Assembly (NCBI RefSeq): GCF_018687715.1
Contig: NC_056765.1
Location: forward strand, 16,505,001-16,569,000
Direction of reading: 5' to 3'
DNA: 64,000 nucleotides
Source: Carya illinoinensis
Lineage: Eukaryota; Streptophyta; Magnoliopsida; Fagales; Juglandaceae
Shown here in pieces: positions 11,363 to 24,117 of this stretch (positions within the stretch are counted from its first letter, which is position 1; each line of letters starts with the position of its first letter). A program made the position numbers and the translations under genes. The notes under the pieces were generated by a model, which saw nothing but the letters and a program-made list of their open reading frames with translations, did not search any database and was not told the origin of the DNA.

Positions 11363-13033
11363 GTTTAGAAAAAAAATTTGAAACTTTTAGAAGATAAGAA
11401 TAGATTGAGATTAAAAACCCTTATGAATTTTTCTTAATAACCATTATATTAATTTTTTTTTAATAAAAAGAATGTTGGGAACAAAACAAAATCTATATAT
11501 GCATAAAACCTTACTATGTATAGATAGGAAAAAACATCCTAACAATTGCCCAAAACAAAACGGAGATGAGTCAGGAAATAACACAAACACTTGGTGTGCA
11601 CCCGTGGAGAACAAAAGCAAAGAGTCTGTGTGCAATAAAGCTTTGTCCTCAATACATGTATAGAGTGGATAGAATCAACACAAACAACCCATTTACTAGT
11701 AGTGCAGCTCAACCAAACAACCAAGATTTCAAAAAATAAAAATAAAACCCTCCACAAATACTCTACTTATCAAAATGCCTAAACTGAGAGAGGAAAAGAA
11801 GAAAAAAAAAAAAACAGAGGAGCCGAGAATACTTATCTTGAAGATGGAATGAGGAGGAATGAAAGTGAAAGGAGCACCGTGTATGGAGGCTTGTGTGGAG
11901 GAATCAAGATGCCGTGAAAATGGGTAAAGGGGAGGCTATGAGGGTCGGGTCTGAGTGCAACAAAAAAAGGGCAAGAGGTATGTAAAAGGATTTTAAAAGA
12001 AGACACTCCCCCCCCCCCCACCAGTGCACGTGCTGGACCAAAGAGTCCCACTGGGACTTCTATACTTAGAAACAAAAGCACCTGATACACCTATTTAACA
12101 AACTGAAAAAAAATATATTTTTTTTTTATTTTTTTTATATTAAGGGAACAAAAAAAACATAGATCTGAAAAAAAAAAAACTCTATATTTTTTATTAAATG
12201 TTTTTCTTTTTTATAAGAAGGAAGGTGACAAAAAAAACAAGATAACATGCCTATAAACACCTTAGTTTAATCAAGACAGAAATTACAAAAAAATATCAAT
12301 AATCCTTAGCACACTCATGTTTGCAACAGTCCCTTTTGGATGTTCACTCCTCATAGAATCAGCAATGTCAAAGTTTATGTGAGTGTGTAAGTGAGTATAC
12401 TTATACCATAGCATGTTATGAACTCTCATTCTTTTTGTTCAGTTTTTTTTTTTTTTTTTGTTTTGCTTCCCTTTTTTTTTTAATATATTTTTGAGACCTT
12501 TGTTCAATGAAAGATTATTTTTTATAGATGCTCTCAAGAGTTTCTTACTTGACCTTAAAAGTCAAACTTTATGCTAGGGCCTAGATACATGAGCATCTCC
12601 TCTAAACACTAGTTTGTACACCCCATTTGTTTATATGGATCACTCTTTGTGTTTGGCAAGAAGAGAGCTCTTTATAGATGTACTAGGTTCAACTAGTATT
12701 AGTCAATTCAAGGCATGAACTCCTTCTTTGATGAGCATCTTAAAAAAACATATTAATTATAGGATGCTTACATATAGGTTCCTCACAGTGCATTGTAAAT
12801 GAACTTTGCCAAGTTGACCTATAAGGTTAGTATACTTAAAGAGAACTGCACAAATAAGAGCAGTACATAAGATTAGAAATTTTTTAAAGTAATTCCATAC
12901 ATGCTCAAACTTTGATGTATCAAACATGTACCTTTAAAGAAAACAAACAACCCATTTTTTTTTTTTAATTTTAAAAACTGAAACATTCATGCATCAAAGA
13001 AAATATCCTAAAACTAGTATGATAGAAAACCTC
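11363..13033 (-). other. Non-coding region of SIRE between RNase H and envelope-like ORF
   Basis: About 1.7 kb with homopolymer runs (C run at 12008-12018, several A and T runs) and no domain. Short frames here have no protein-like composition. In SIRE elements this interval is long and variable. Confidence 0.55.
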
Positions 13034-13402
13034 TCACTTGGGATCACATATACCAATGGCTTTTCTTAAAAACTCAAACCTAAGTCCATCCAAAGGTTTA
13101 GTAAACAAGTCAGCCAGTTGATGTTCAGTAGACACATGTTCCAAGGATATTATTTTAGACTCAACCAAGTCTCTTATAAAATGATGTCTAATATCAATGT
13201 GCTTGGTTCGAGAGTGCTGAACAGGATTTTTGGAAATACTTATAGCACTTGAATTATCACAATATATTGTTATAGTATCTTGAGAAAAACCATAATCATC
13301 AAGCATTTTTTTCATCCATAATAGCTGAGTACAACAACTTCCTGCAGCTATGTATTCAGCTTCAGTCGTAGATAAGGAAATAGAATTTTGCTTTTTACTC
13401 AT
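13034..13402 (-). pseudogene. SIRE Copia RNase H, C-terminal part
   Basis: Contains the Copia RNase H signatures SLSTTEAEYIAAGSC, IYCDNSSAISISKNP and RTKHIDIRHHFIRD, ending TKPLDG. It lies in a different frame from the RT segment, so a frame change occurs between 13403 and 13440. Confidence 0.88.
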
Positions 13403-13422
13403 CCAAGCTACAAGATTTCCAC

Positions 13423-14556
13423 CTATATAAACACACCCACCCGTAGTATAAGATTAGTGTCTTTTGAGTACCATATCCCATAATCAATAGTTGCATTAAG
13501 GTATTTTATGATTCTTTTTACTGCAGTAAGATGGGATTCTTTAGAATTAGCTTGAAATCTAGCACACACACCAACACTGAAAGCTATGTCAGGTGTAATA
13601 TATAATAGACTTCCTATCATGCTTCTATAAAGAGTGGGATCAATATTTTTACCTGTGGAGTCATTGCTGATTTTCACTGAAGTGCTCATGGGAGTGCGAG
13701 CATTGCTTTTTCCTTCCATTCCAAATTTTTTCACAAGATCTCTTGCATATTTAGATTGTGAAATAAATATTCCTTCTTTACATTGTTTTACTTGAATACC
13801 CAAGAAAAATTTTAACTCACCAATCATACTCATCTCAAATTCAGATTTCATTTCATTTGCAAAGTTATAAGCAAGAGATTCGAGTGTTGCTCCAAAAACA
13901 ATATCATCAACATATATTTGAGCAATTAAGAGTTGTTTACCTAATCTTCTTATGAACAAAGTCCTATCAGCTTGTCCTCTAACAAAGTCATGATTAAGTA
14001 AGTAAGCTGTTAACCTTTCATACCAAGCTTGAGGTGCTTGTTTTAGTCCATACAGCACCTTTTTCAACCTATAAACATATTCAGGGTAGAGATGATTAAC
14101 AAATCCTTTCGGTTGTTCAACATATACCTATTCTTATAACACTTCATTTAAGAAGGCACTCTTGACATCTATTTGATATAATTTGAAGTCTAGATGACAA
14201 GCAAGTGCAAGTAGAATGCGGACAGATTCCAGCCGGGCCACAGGAGCAAATGTTTCATCAAAATCAATCCCTTCTACTTGTGTGTAACCTTGTGCAACCA
14301 ACCTTGCTTTATTTCTCACAATAGTGCCATGCTCATCGGATTTGTTCTTAAAGATCCACTTAGTCCCAATGATGTTATAATTTTCTGGTCTAGGAACCAA
14401 CTCCCATACATCATTTCTAGTGAATTGATGGAGTTCTTCATGCATGGCGTTGACCCAACTTTCATCATTTAATGCTTCCTCGACTTTCTTGGGTTTAACC
14501 TGTGACAAATAACACACAAAAGAAACCTGATTTAGTACTCTTCTTCTAAGCCTCAT
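13423..14556 (-). pseudogene. SIRE Copia reverse transcriptase
   Basis: Two segments in the same frame. 14134-14556 carries [30 protein letters not shown] and [11 protein letters not shown]. 13423-14067 carries LYGLKQAPQAWYERL and the catalytic YVDD box (IYVDDIVFG), then the connection region (IGSLLYITPDIAF). Stops lie between the segments (from 14134). The enzyme would copy the element RNA into DNA, but this copy is broken although the YVDD box is intact. Confidence 0.9.
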
Positions 14557-14637
14557 ACCTTCATCTAGCTCACCGAGAATGTTTTATTTAGGATGATTTT
14601 GAGTAACTCTTGAAGAAGGTTCTTTGTTTTGTGGATT

Positions 14638-15825
14638 TCATGATGTCTCCTCTATATGATCTTCCTCATTTTGCACTTGTGAGTCTTCTCCATTGGTCTG
14701 TCCCAGTTCCTTCATATTTTCAAGCTCCTTAGCTAAAAAGTCATCCACAACTACGTTAATTGATTCCATAATAGATTGTGTACGTAAGTTGTAAACTCTA
14801 TAAGCCTTACTATTGGAGGAATAGCCAAGAAACAATCCCTCATCACTTTTGCTTTCAAATTTATGATTTTTTTCTCGGTCTCTCAGAATATAACGTTTGC
14901 TACCAAAAATTTTGAAATACTTTATCGTAGGCCTTTTATTTTTCCACAAACCGTAAGGTGTTTGATTGGTGCCGGGTCTTAGAACCACTCGATTCAAGAT
15001 ATGATTTGCTGTATTCACAGCTTCTCCCCAAAAATATAAAGCCATCTTCTTGTTGCTTAACATTGTTCGTGCCATTTCTTGAATTGCTCTATTTTTCCTT
15101 TCCACCACTCTATTTTGTTGTGGAGTGATAGGTGCAGAAAATTCTTGATGTATTCCCTGTTCATCACAAAAAGAAGTAAAATTAGTATTATCAAATTGTC
15201 GACCATGATCACTGCGTATTCTAGAGATATAAACTTCCTTCTCTGTTTGTAGTTTCTTGAACAGCTTTTTGGCAAGATCAAAAGCTTCAGATTTTTCTCT
15301 TAAGAGCATTATCCATGTGAATCTTGAAAAGTCATCTACAATCACCATGATATACTTCTTTCCTCCAAGACTCTCAGTTTGTGTTGGACCTATCAAATCC
15401 ATATGCAATAGCTCAAGAGGTCGAGAGGTAAGAACATGAGAAATCTTCTTGTGTTGAGCTCTAGTTTGCTTTTCTTCTTGGCATGCTCCACGCACTATTT
15501 TCTTCACCTTAATTACCTTGGCCAGTCCATCAATAATTTTTCTTTTTGAGATCTTTGATAAATTTTTAAAATTAATATGCCCAAGGCGTTGATGCCATAA
15601 TTCAGCTTCATCAAGTGTGACTCTATGACATTTCTCCAATGGTTTTAGAGAAATTCCATAATAATTGTCTGAGGTTCTAGTACCTTTTAGGACCCATTCT
15701 CCACCTTTATCATATATGTTGCATTCATCTTTTGAAAACTGCACAGAAAAATTATTGTCACTAAACTGACTAATGCTGAGTAAATTAGCTTTCAAACCAT
15801 TAACAAATAAAACATCATGCAACAC
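14638..15825 (-). pseudogene. SIRE Copia integrase
   Basis: A 395-codon open segment. It carries the GAG-pre-integrase zinc-binding start (LWHQRLGHINFKNLSKI), but the first cysteine of the usual C-x2-C appears lost (VRGACQEEKQT). The catalytic core follows, with D in HMDLIGPTQ, D in RSDHGRQFDN and E in QNRVVERKNRAIQEMA. The C-terminal part has the Copia pattern GLFLGYSSNSKAYRVYN. It is continuous in frame with protease upstream apart from a TAG at 15850. Confidence 0.9.
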
Positions 15826-15849
15826 AGGTAGTCCTGGTATTTCAATACT

Positions 15850-16092
15850 CTATTTCCCTTCTATGACAGCCTTGCTCCCATCTCCAAAGGTCACGGTGCC
15901 TCCATGAGATGTTTCAACTTTCTTGAATAAGGTTTTGTCTCCAGACATGTGCCTCGAACAGCCGCTGTCCATGTACCACAGACAATCTTCCATTGATCTA
16001 AGTGTTGTGTGAGCAACAAGACACACTGCATCTTTATTTCTCACCCATTTTATGTTGAGTTTTGTCTTGTGTTTTCTTTGTTCTGAAGGCAA
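15850..16092 (-). pseudogene. SIRE Copia aspartic protease
   Basis: Contains WYMDSGCSRHMSGDKTLF, the Copia protease active-site pattern (D-S-G), followed by VTFGDGSKAVIEGK. It ends at a stop that separates it from integrase in the same frame. Confidence 0.85.
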
Positions 16093-16568
16093 ATATCTGC
16101 TAGTTCCCCAAGCTTAAGACTTACGAAATTGATTTCTTGACTCATGTCATCAACTTGAGTCTGTAGGCTCTTCCCTTTTCTTTTTCCTTCAAATTTATGC
16201 ACTTGATTCATGTTAAAACAATGTGGTCTTATATGACCTACTACTCCACACTTATGACATGTAGAGACAAATTTACCATGCAGATTTTTTGAATAAACTG
16301 GCTTAAGTTTAGCATGATTTTGAAGACTCTTACCTTAACTTCCTTTAACAAAAACAATACCTTTGGAGGTTGTGGCAGCGGATGATGAGACCAATTTTTC
16401 TTTCCCTTTAGAAGTCGTGTACCCTAAGCCAGTTCTGTCACTACTCATTTTTTGAAAACTCAACATCTCTTCTAATTTTTGTGTTGCTGTTTTTTCTTCA
16501 ACCTTTTCCAATTCCTTTTCTAGTGCAACATTTTGATTCCTTAATCTGGCTATTTCACTCAGAAATTT

Positions 16569-17876
16569 TTAATGCCTCAGACATGTTGTTTTTCTCAGTC
16601 TCCATATCAGTAAACTTTTATACAGCTTCTTGTTGAGTGTCTTTAATTTGATCACTTCTTCACACACATCATTGTAAGCCTCTTGTAATCTCGGTTCTTG
16701 ATCAGCATCAACAATTGATACATTTGAATCACTGTAATCACAACTACTTTCAGATTTTGTCAGTGTAATTTCAGGAAAATCATTCACAACAGTAGAGAAA
16801 GCCATAAAAGATTTTTCATCCGCAAAAGATGAGTTTGAACTTTCAGAATTTGAAATATCGCTAAGTGTGACATTCAACGCTTTCCCTTTATTTTTCTTGA
16901 AGTTTGGACACTCAATTCTTATATGACCATACCCAGAACATTCATGACATTGAACTTTATCCTTTTTCTCAGTTTTTTCTTTCTTCCAATTTTCAGATTC
17001 ATTTTTCTTAACAAAAGCATTTTTTCCTCGTTTTTGTTTACCATTTTCTTTATTAAACATAAACTTTCTGAATTTTCTAGCAAGTAGAGCAATCTCTTCA
17101 TCATTTATACTTTCTTCATCAGAAACATTTTTATAATTTTCTTCTATAGTCTTTAAAGCAATGGACTTACCTTTTTTTGTTTGAGGAAGTGAAGATTCAT
17201 ATGTTTGCAAAGAACCTACCAGTTCTTCTACCTTTATTGCATCCATATCTTTACTTTCTTCAATTGCAGTAACTTTGGGTCGAAATCTTTCAGGTAAAGA
17301 CCTTAGAATCTTCCTCACAACTCTTGAATCTTCCAGCTTTTTTCCAAGATTAAACCTGGAAATCACAATATCATTCAGTTTAGCATAAAAGTCATTAAAA
17401 CTTTCTTCTTCCAGCATTTTAATCTCTTCAAATTTAGAAGTTAACAATTGTAATTTTGAGTTCTTCACAATTTTTTTTCCTTCATGTGTAACCTCCATGA
17501 TATCCCATGCCTCTTTAGCAATCTCACACATGGAGATTCTTTTAAATTCTTATGGAGATACAACCATGAATATAGCATTCAGCCCCTTGCTATTCCAATT
17601 ACAATTGGTGATTTCTTCTTTCGTCCAATCATCAATATTTGTTTTTGGTCTGATCCATCCTCGTACAACCGAATACCACACTCGCTTATCCAATGATTTG
17701 AGAAAGGCTCGCATGCGTACTTTCCAATATGCATAATTTTCACCATTGAAGTGCGGTGGGGCAGTCAATGATGACATATTGCAGGGGCACGGATCACACT
17801 CGAAAGAGTGAACCACGCTCTGATGCCAATTGAAATTCCCAACGTACCCCTGTAAAATCATGAGATTTTCAACCAA
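16569..17876 (-). pseudogene. SIRE Copia Gag
   Basis: Two segments in one frame (17550-17876 and 16569-17531). The N-terminal part has FNGENYAYWKVRMRAFL. The middle has the UBN2/retrotran_gag pattern (LLTSKFEEIKMLEEESFNDF and ILRSLPERFRPKVTAIEESK). A CCHC zinc knuckle, CHECSGYGHIRIEC, binds RNA. A stop near 17550 and a frame change before 16092 separate it from pol. The 16093-16568 stretch contains further knuckle-like remains in other frames. Confidence 0.88.
17817..17829 (-). other. Primer binding site of SIRE Copia
   Basis: On the minus strand ttggcatcagagc follows the 5' LTR. It is one mismatch from the usual tRNA-iMet complement tggtatcagagc. Confidence 0.75.
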
Positions 17877-18721
17877 TTTTCTTGAATAAATAAGTTAGAT
17901 CTCAATTATCAAGATTATGAAACGAATCAAATACTTTAAAATAAATAATCAAACTTGCAAGACACAAGGATTGGTTACAAAGGGAAACTCTTTAAAGAAC
18001 TCTTTAAAGGTAAAACCCTACGGGATAGCCAATACCAGGAAAGTCAGTCTTATTATTTGAAGAACAATTACAAGCAATAATCAATTACAAAACCTTTACA
18101 ATTCGACTCTCTTACTTGCCTAGACAAACGACCCGTTTGTCTTCTACCGCAGTAGCAGCCAAAACCTCTGGCGATATTCAAATGTTGACTTCCCTTTTGG
18201 AACTCCAGAGGCTGAAATCCAATCGATGTTGCTTTATCCTCAAAGCACGATCATACTCAAGAAGATATGAAAAATCTCATGAAAATTCTCAAGTGAATTT
18301 TCTCTCATAAATGCTCAGAATATCCTTTCTAAAATTCGTGGCTCAAAGTCCTTGAGAAGATACAAAACTGAATCCCTTTAAATAGAAAGTCTGGAAAGAA
18401 TTCTAGTCACAGTAGGACTCTGCTGACGGTTAGCAACAGACGTGAAAATGCGTCCACGATGGACTGCTAACATTTTGTGATAACTTCTTTTGTTATAGAC
18501 TAAACTCTATTCAGTTTTCTTCTGGATAAGTGCAACACTATCAGAACTCGATTTTGACTTCAAGGACTTATCTAAACAACTCCTAAAACTTCTAGATAGA
18601 CTTAGCATTGTTTAGATACAAATCAATAATTATTTTTACATTCATCCAACAATAATAAATAATATGATAAGATAAGCCTTATCATTTACTCATCTAATCC
18701 TAGCCAATTTTTTCCTTTACA
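17831..18721 (-). repeat. 5' LTR of SIRE Copia
   Basis: 891 bp, the partner of 8908-9794, bounded outside by the gtttt duplication at 18722-18726. Confidence 0.92.
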
Positions 18722-18726
18722 GTTTT

Positions 18727-19733
18727 GAAAGGACCCAATGAATGAAAGGAAATGATTGAATGTTTCAATGTATGAAAATAAATAATGGCCATGACTGAAT
18801 GAATGATGGTACTAAAGGACTAGACAGATTGTAATGTCGGGTAAGTAGTACTGGTAATGCATCTAGTGCTACCCCCTAACTAAAAGGGATTTCCAACATG
18901 TGGCCATGGATGAAATCCGGGTTAAAAAGATTGCTAACGTCAACACATCGGGCATAACAGTGTGTATCGGCAACAGAAAAATGATAACAGTTAAAATGAA
19001 TGTTGTGTGATTATGTAGCCCTTTATGAATGAATATATAAGGTATGAGAATGTTTTATGAAAGGAAAACTATTTTCAAAGAAAAATCCAACCTTTTATTG
19101 TATTCAATAAAATGTGTGTTTTAGGTAAAGTATGTAGATGAATGGGAATGCATGAATGAAAACTTATGTTATTATATTTTGACTGTACGAAGTAATGCTT
19201 ACTGATTATTTGACTCACTTAGTTTTTCTGTTTGTGCCTTCCCCTCTCAAGGACGAAGTGAGGAAGAAGCGACAGGACAGACATGGCCCAAGGGAACAGT
19301 GACTGAAGCCTATGCGGGTTTTATGTAATGTAGGAAATGGTATTTTTGTAAAAAGCATTTTTGATTAAGTTTATAATTTCCATTGCAACTATCGTTTAAC
19401 TTATAGAGCAGGTTTTTATTTTAAAGTTAGACTCTTTCATATCCTAGCTATGAACGCAAGTAAGTCAGAACCCACTTCTTCCATCGATTATAAATATTTT
19501 ACATCCAAGTATTATCTCCTAGCTCATATTTCACTAATATTGAACTTCATTCCTATTCAAACCCATCAATTGTAATTGTCTCATAAATACAATGACGAAA
19601 ATCTTTTTGAAAGTCCAGAAATCTGTTATATAGATGAGCCAAATGTTTGGAAAAGTTTTGTAAAATATACTACAAGCACAACCTATGAGTTTTATTTAGG
19701 AGTACCTCTACAATGGCCTTCCCCATAGCCTTG
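18727..19733 (+). mobile_element. Probable Gypsy LTR fragment
   Basis: Non-coding. The style gaatgaatgatgg, gtactaaagg, ttactgattatttgactcac and ttctgtttgtgccttcccc is that of Tekay/Del-type LTRs. No matching second LTR or boundary was found. The SIRE element is inserted at or next to its left edge. Confidence 0.4.
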
Positions 19734-21060
19734 TGATGAGTGCACGAACGTGTACTCTAAACATTGCTTTTACTAGTTTAATTGCTAGATTATATATGTT
19801 ATTTAGACATTTTGATTAGGTTTTTTCAAATTAAACTTTAATTTCATAATGCCCAAGTTTTGATTCAGTGTCTAATGATTTTATTATAGAAATGAATTTA
19901 AAAATGATTAAACTAAAGTCTGGCTGATAAGAAAGAAATGAACAATCAAAGGAGAATTTCATACATCGAGAGTCAAAGAAATTCCAGTCATAAACAAGGA
20001 AGGAAAGAGCAATTAATGAAAAATATTCGGAATTCGTAGCCTCTCTGAGTATCTGTTAGTATTATGGTCATATCTTCTTTTACTAGTGTTCGATTGAAGA
20101 CATTAAAGATGCGTTAAAAAGATAACTCAATGGGCTGCATTTGTTTCAGAAATAGATATTTTATAATTCGGCCTTTTACTAAGCGAAAAAGGGCCTGTAA
20201 TATGCATATGAAAATCTAGAGTATTACCTACCGAGTTTGCACGCAATTTTCTTTCCATATTGGGGATAGCTCGTGAAAAGTGAGGAAAAGATAGAGCCAA
20301 AGGCATAAAAGAAAGGTTCCCTTCTGGTTTTTGGGAGAGAGGATGCTAGGATTTGGAGAAACTCATATTCCACAAAAAGAATTCTTCTTTTGAATGGGGT
20401 GCTAATTCTTTGGTGAGGCTAGGGATGAACTTGCTTGAATGTTGATGATTTTAATTTTATTGGATTCATGTAATAAACTTTCTTGTTGATACAATTTTTG
20501 TTTATCATCTCTTATTAGTCTTCCTTATATTTGGATAATTTTACAACCAATACTTTTCATAAATTCAGTCATGCTTTCTCTATGGGATTGTTGAGGTGTT
20601 TCTGATCTGGTTGTTGATCTTATTGGTGTGATTCTCTGCTGCAGTATTGCTATTAAGTATATTGTCGTTTTTGAATTTAAGTCTAATTGGATAGCAATCT
20701 GTGCTTTCAAAAGAAGAGTGGTTTTCAAAATTACATTTGAACAAATTAGTTATAAATATATATTTTCCTATTAGAGAATCTGGTGCTATGATCTCTAATT
20801 GAGTATCCAATTAATTTGATATGAAGAGAATTTTCAAGTTCAAGTAAGGGATTGCCGATGCTTCATTGCTATTAATTCTAGTCAAACTTTTTCATTATTA
20901 CATTTTGGCTCTTTAGTTTATTTCTTTTTAGAAAGGATTTGTTTTACATTGCTACTTTGATTTTTGTTTTTTTAAATTTTTAGTTTCTTTGTTCATTCTG
21001 CTATTCTTTTAATTTGTCTCTGTGGAATAGACACTCCAAAGATATGCTACAACTATCACG
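19734..21060 (+). mobile_element. LTR-like sequence (Athila/Tat style), possibly a solo LTR
   Basis: It begins tgatgagtgcacgaacgtg and has typical LTR phrases (tggtcatatcttcttttact; cgaaaaagggcc). It ends in a 'ctctgtggaatagacactcc ... ctacaactatca' tail like that of Athila-type LTRs. Matching 5-bp flanks were not found, so the ends are approximate and solo-LTR status is unproven. Confidence 0.4.
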
Positions 21061-21063
21061 TTA

Positions 21064-21550
21064 TTCTTTGGGCATAATCACCCTATCATCATTAGTAATT
21101 ATAGTTGAGGGGGCATGCGCAATCATTGCCTCTTGCCATGTTCTCAATAATCATATATATATGATTCGCTATTTCATTAACTAACAAATCACAGCCAAAC
21201 ATTATGTTTTAGTGAAGATAGTTAACTATAGAAAGCAACACAAATGATATCTTATAAATATTTCTTAGATATGTGGCATCGAATGTGACAACATCCTTAA
21301 AATATTGATATGATGTCCTTGATTTTGTATCTGTCTAAAAATAACTTTCCACACACCAATGCTTATTAACTTGCATGGAGTACACAAATCCAAGCTCTTT
21401 GCATTGTTGATCAAGAAAATAGGTATATAACCTTTGTGCATCTTCCTCTTCAAATAATTTTCTCATTTCGTTCTCTAAGCAATTTTTCACATCCTTGCTA
21501 ATACAACCAACGTTAAAGTCACCCCCTGATTCTTTACTCAACACCCACAT
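21064..21550 (-). pseudogene. FAR1-related / MULE-type transposase fragment
   Basis: Read on the minus strand, with frame changes. The segment at 21335-21550 (SKESGGDFNVGCISKDVKNC, then EEEDAQRLYTYFLDQQC) matches the region before the MULE transposase domain of FAR1-family proteins. Around 21200-21310 another frame gives VTFDATYLRNIYKISF, the first catalytic Asp motif of the domain. Near 21085-21150 the pattern TWQEAMIAHAPSTIITNDD fits the second Asp. The zinc finger, the rest of the transposase and the SWIM domain are missing. FAR1 proteins are domesticated transposases, so this could be a decayed host gene or a Mutator-like element. Confidence 0.65.
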
Positions 21551-21674
21551 TATCTTTCTTGTTCATCGACCTCATTCAAAGTCATAATGAGTTTTTTTTA
21601 GACACTTGTGACTCCTCTATATCCATAGAGCAAACTAGTACTTCTCAGTGGAAGTAGCAAGTGGTTATGTTTTC

Positions 21675-22661
21675 TTTTTTTTTTTTTTTTTTTTTTTTGA
21701 TAGACCAACATCTTCATTGAGATAAAAAAAAAAATGATTACAGAAATTTATCAAACCATAGGGTTTGAGAAAGAAAGTCTGGAATACAATTCCACCACAT
21801 TTCAAGATCATCAACTCTCCAAGCATTACGAGCAAGCTCATGAGCTGCTCTATTCCCCTTCCTATACACATGTTTTAAAGTAACAGTTTCAAAGCAACTG
21901 CATAGTCTTTTAACTTCAAAAAACAGGTTGCCTAGCATTGAGTTCAACATGTCATCTTTCTATAAGGTCTGGAGCAGCAAAAAACAGTTAGACTCTATGT
22001 CAATATGTGCAATACCCATTGTCGAGATCAGCTACATGCCTCTGAAAACCACCAGCAACTCAATAGCTTCTAGATCTTCAACCTCGAGTTCTTGTTTGGA
22101 AGCTGCCATCACCACTTTTCTTGATGAATCTCTTAGGATAACACCTATACCCACTTTGTGTAAATTGGAAAACATTGCACCATCTGTATTTAATTTAAGA
22201 ACTCCCTAAGAAGGAGGCTTCCAACAGAATTGGTCTTGCATCTGCATTCTAGAGCTAACAACCACAACTTTGAAACTATTTAAAAGGCTCAAGGAGTGAT
22301 TAGGAACATGATGAGGGCTTAGTCGAATGTTTTCAAAGTCAAGCTTATTTCTTCTATACCAAAACCCCCCAGTTAGATTGAAAAATTGCTCCAAATTATT
22401 AACATCGGACCCCTCCAAAAACTGTAACACTAGATCAGTCACATTAGAAGATAGCAGGTTTATCAATGAAGGGAAAAACTGCAACCATATATCCCGAATC
22501 TAAGTACAACTAAAAATGGCATGAACCAAGTCCTCAACTGGATGCTGACAGAAACTACAAGTAGTTTCTATGATCACCTTTTTTCGTACAAGGTTATCCA
22601 TAGATGGTAAACTATCTTTACACACCCACCAAGCAAAGACCTTGATTTTATTTGGAGCTTT
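21675..22661 (-). mobile_element. L1-type LINE, 3' part (zinc-binding region, RNase H-like domain, poly(A))
   Basis: On the minus strand this continues the LINE interrupted at 38858. The zf-RVT region at 22500-22661 has APNKIKVFAWWVCKDSLP and CSFCQHPVEDLVHAIFSC. Further pieces (22206-22484 and 21738-21950, with frame changes) form the C-terminal RNase H-like domain, with KLNTDGAMFSN and YRKGNRAAHELARNAW. The 24-base T run at 21675-21698 is the poly(A) tail of the minus-strand element. Confidence 0.85.
22657..22661. repeat. Target-site duplication gcttt (left) of Tekay element
   Basis: gcttt here matches gcttt at 38858-38862. Both flank the Tekay LTR ends and lie inside the LINE coding region. 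Confidence 0.88.
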
Positions 22662-24082
22662 TGTGACGCCCCCAAATCCCCACGCACGGACACGGGGAAA
22701 TCGAGACGTCTGGATGATGACATCACGGGACACCACCTTAACGACGTGTGCTAAGTGTATGTAAAAAGCGACGAATGTGCACGAGGTATACGCAGCGAAA
22801 AGCAAAGTCAATAACTAAGTACCAGAATTTTTCTTAATATAATACAAGCTGTTTAAAACATACATAAATAAAATATTACCAAACACAAATATAGTTCAAA
22901 AGCCAAATACAAAACATAAACCAACTCAGAACTCCGGCGGAGCCGCATCCTCGGGCTCAGCCTCCTCCTCCTCCTCGAACTCTGCACCAAAATCTACGGA
23001 ACCAAAAATGGTACCGCAGGTAAGTAAAATCCAAATACTACTAGATAAAAACATATTAAACTCAACAATATGCATGCAAGAAAAACCAATGCACATGTCC
23101 TGCAAAACCATAATTTTTACCACGCACACCAAAAACCTATTTGGCCCACAAAACATATCCTTAAAAACCACGCCTCGCCATTATCCCAGATAATGGCCCA
23201 AACCACCATTTTCCCAGAAAATGGATCACAAGCCTCGAAACCAATCCTCGCCATTTTTCCAGAAAATGACCCACTAACCAAACCATCAGAGCACCGTAGG
23301 CGGGAATCGCAGGCGGGACTCTACCACCATTCCTGCTCACCACCGTCCCTACGCATGCCTCTGAATCAAGCCAAATAAATCCAATTATGCATGCACCATG
23401 ATCTCCCCTAGGGATCATCCGCACACCCTGGCTCTGTGCCACACCGCAGGTAACGACCACACATGTGACACCTAAACGAGTGATGCCCAGACTCGCGCCC
23501 CACGCGTACCTGGCCAGGCCATCCTCTAGTCCCCGCCACTCTAGGGACCACGGAGTCGACACGACAGCGTTACCGTATCGTGCGATCCGGTCGTCGCCCT
23601 GCGACAACCCAGGGGATGTCACTCAGTATTATCCACTCCCGAGTGACCAGAGGAGCTCCACCGAGATAATAAACCATCCCGGCTTGGGCTCGTGTAACAC
23701 ACGCACCCAAAAACCATTTACGCCAACAAAAGGGATTTTCTCAAATAAAATAAAATGCACATATACGCAATATGCAACTCACGCCTCATGGCTCAAATAA
23801 ATCAAGCAATCACAAACAACCAAAACCAAGCACTCCGTCCTCAATCCATCTGACCCCCGAACTCCTCGGACTCAGTCCGGAATCAGCCAACCAACAACAA
23901 TAATTTATTGTAAGAGAAAAATATATTTAAATCTAAAAGTAGAGTTTGGAAAATACTTACAGCGCTATATGGTATTTTTAGAAAGCTCGCAGCGTTGCAA
24001 AAGGCGGAAGGAAAGCAACGTAACAGTGAAAATTCACTGTGGCTGTGGGTTGTAAAATACCCACTTTTGAACGGGGACAAAC
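22662..24082 (-). repeat. Tekay left (3') LTR, part 1
   Basis: It aligns with 36675-38090. Short frames inside it (for example 22926-23171, 23161-23622 and 23465-23800) recur in the other LTR and are not genes. The nested element interrupts it at 24083. Confidence 0.92.
24078..24082. repeat. Target-site duplication caaac (left) of nested element
   Basis: caaac here and at 30801-30805. The uninterrupted site (gggacaaaccaagg) is preserved in the other Tekay LTR at about 38080-38093. Confidence 0.9.
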
Positions 24083-24117
24083 TGATGGCTTGCAAAATTT
24101 CATATTGCAGATTTTAC

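Larger units (their letters stand above)
8908..18721 (-). mobile_element. Full-length SIRE-type Copia LTR retrotransposon, degenerate
   Basis: LTRs at 8908-9794 and 17831-18721 both start tgaaattccc and end taca on the plus strand (TG...CA). A polypurine tract and a tRNA-Met-like primer site sit at the correct inner borders, and a 5-bp gtttt duplication flanks it. On the minus strand the order is gag, protease, integrase, RT, RNase H (Copia order), followed by an extra ORF before the 3' LTR, the layout of SIRE/Maximus elements. The 9.8-kb length also fits. Coding regions have stops and frame changes. About 17 differences in the first 250 LTR bases (roughly 93% identity by eye) indicate an old insertion. 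Confidence 0.93.

Noticed and set aside
11833..12090. 85-codon minus frame across the C run
   Set aside because: Dominated by homopolymer (poly-C/G) and non-coding SIRE sequence.
19734..21088. Solo LTR call with exact ends
   Set aside because: Neither end at 21058 nor 21088 gives a matching 5-bp flank with ccttg at 19729-19733, and the right end abuts FAR1-like coding sequence. Kept only as an LTR-like fragment.
22926..23800. Several open frames of 60-150 codons on both strands
   Set aside because: All lie in the Tekay left LTR and recur in the right LTR at 36939-37805 with the same composition. They have no protein family features.
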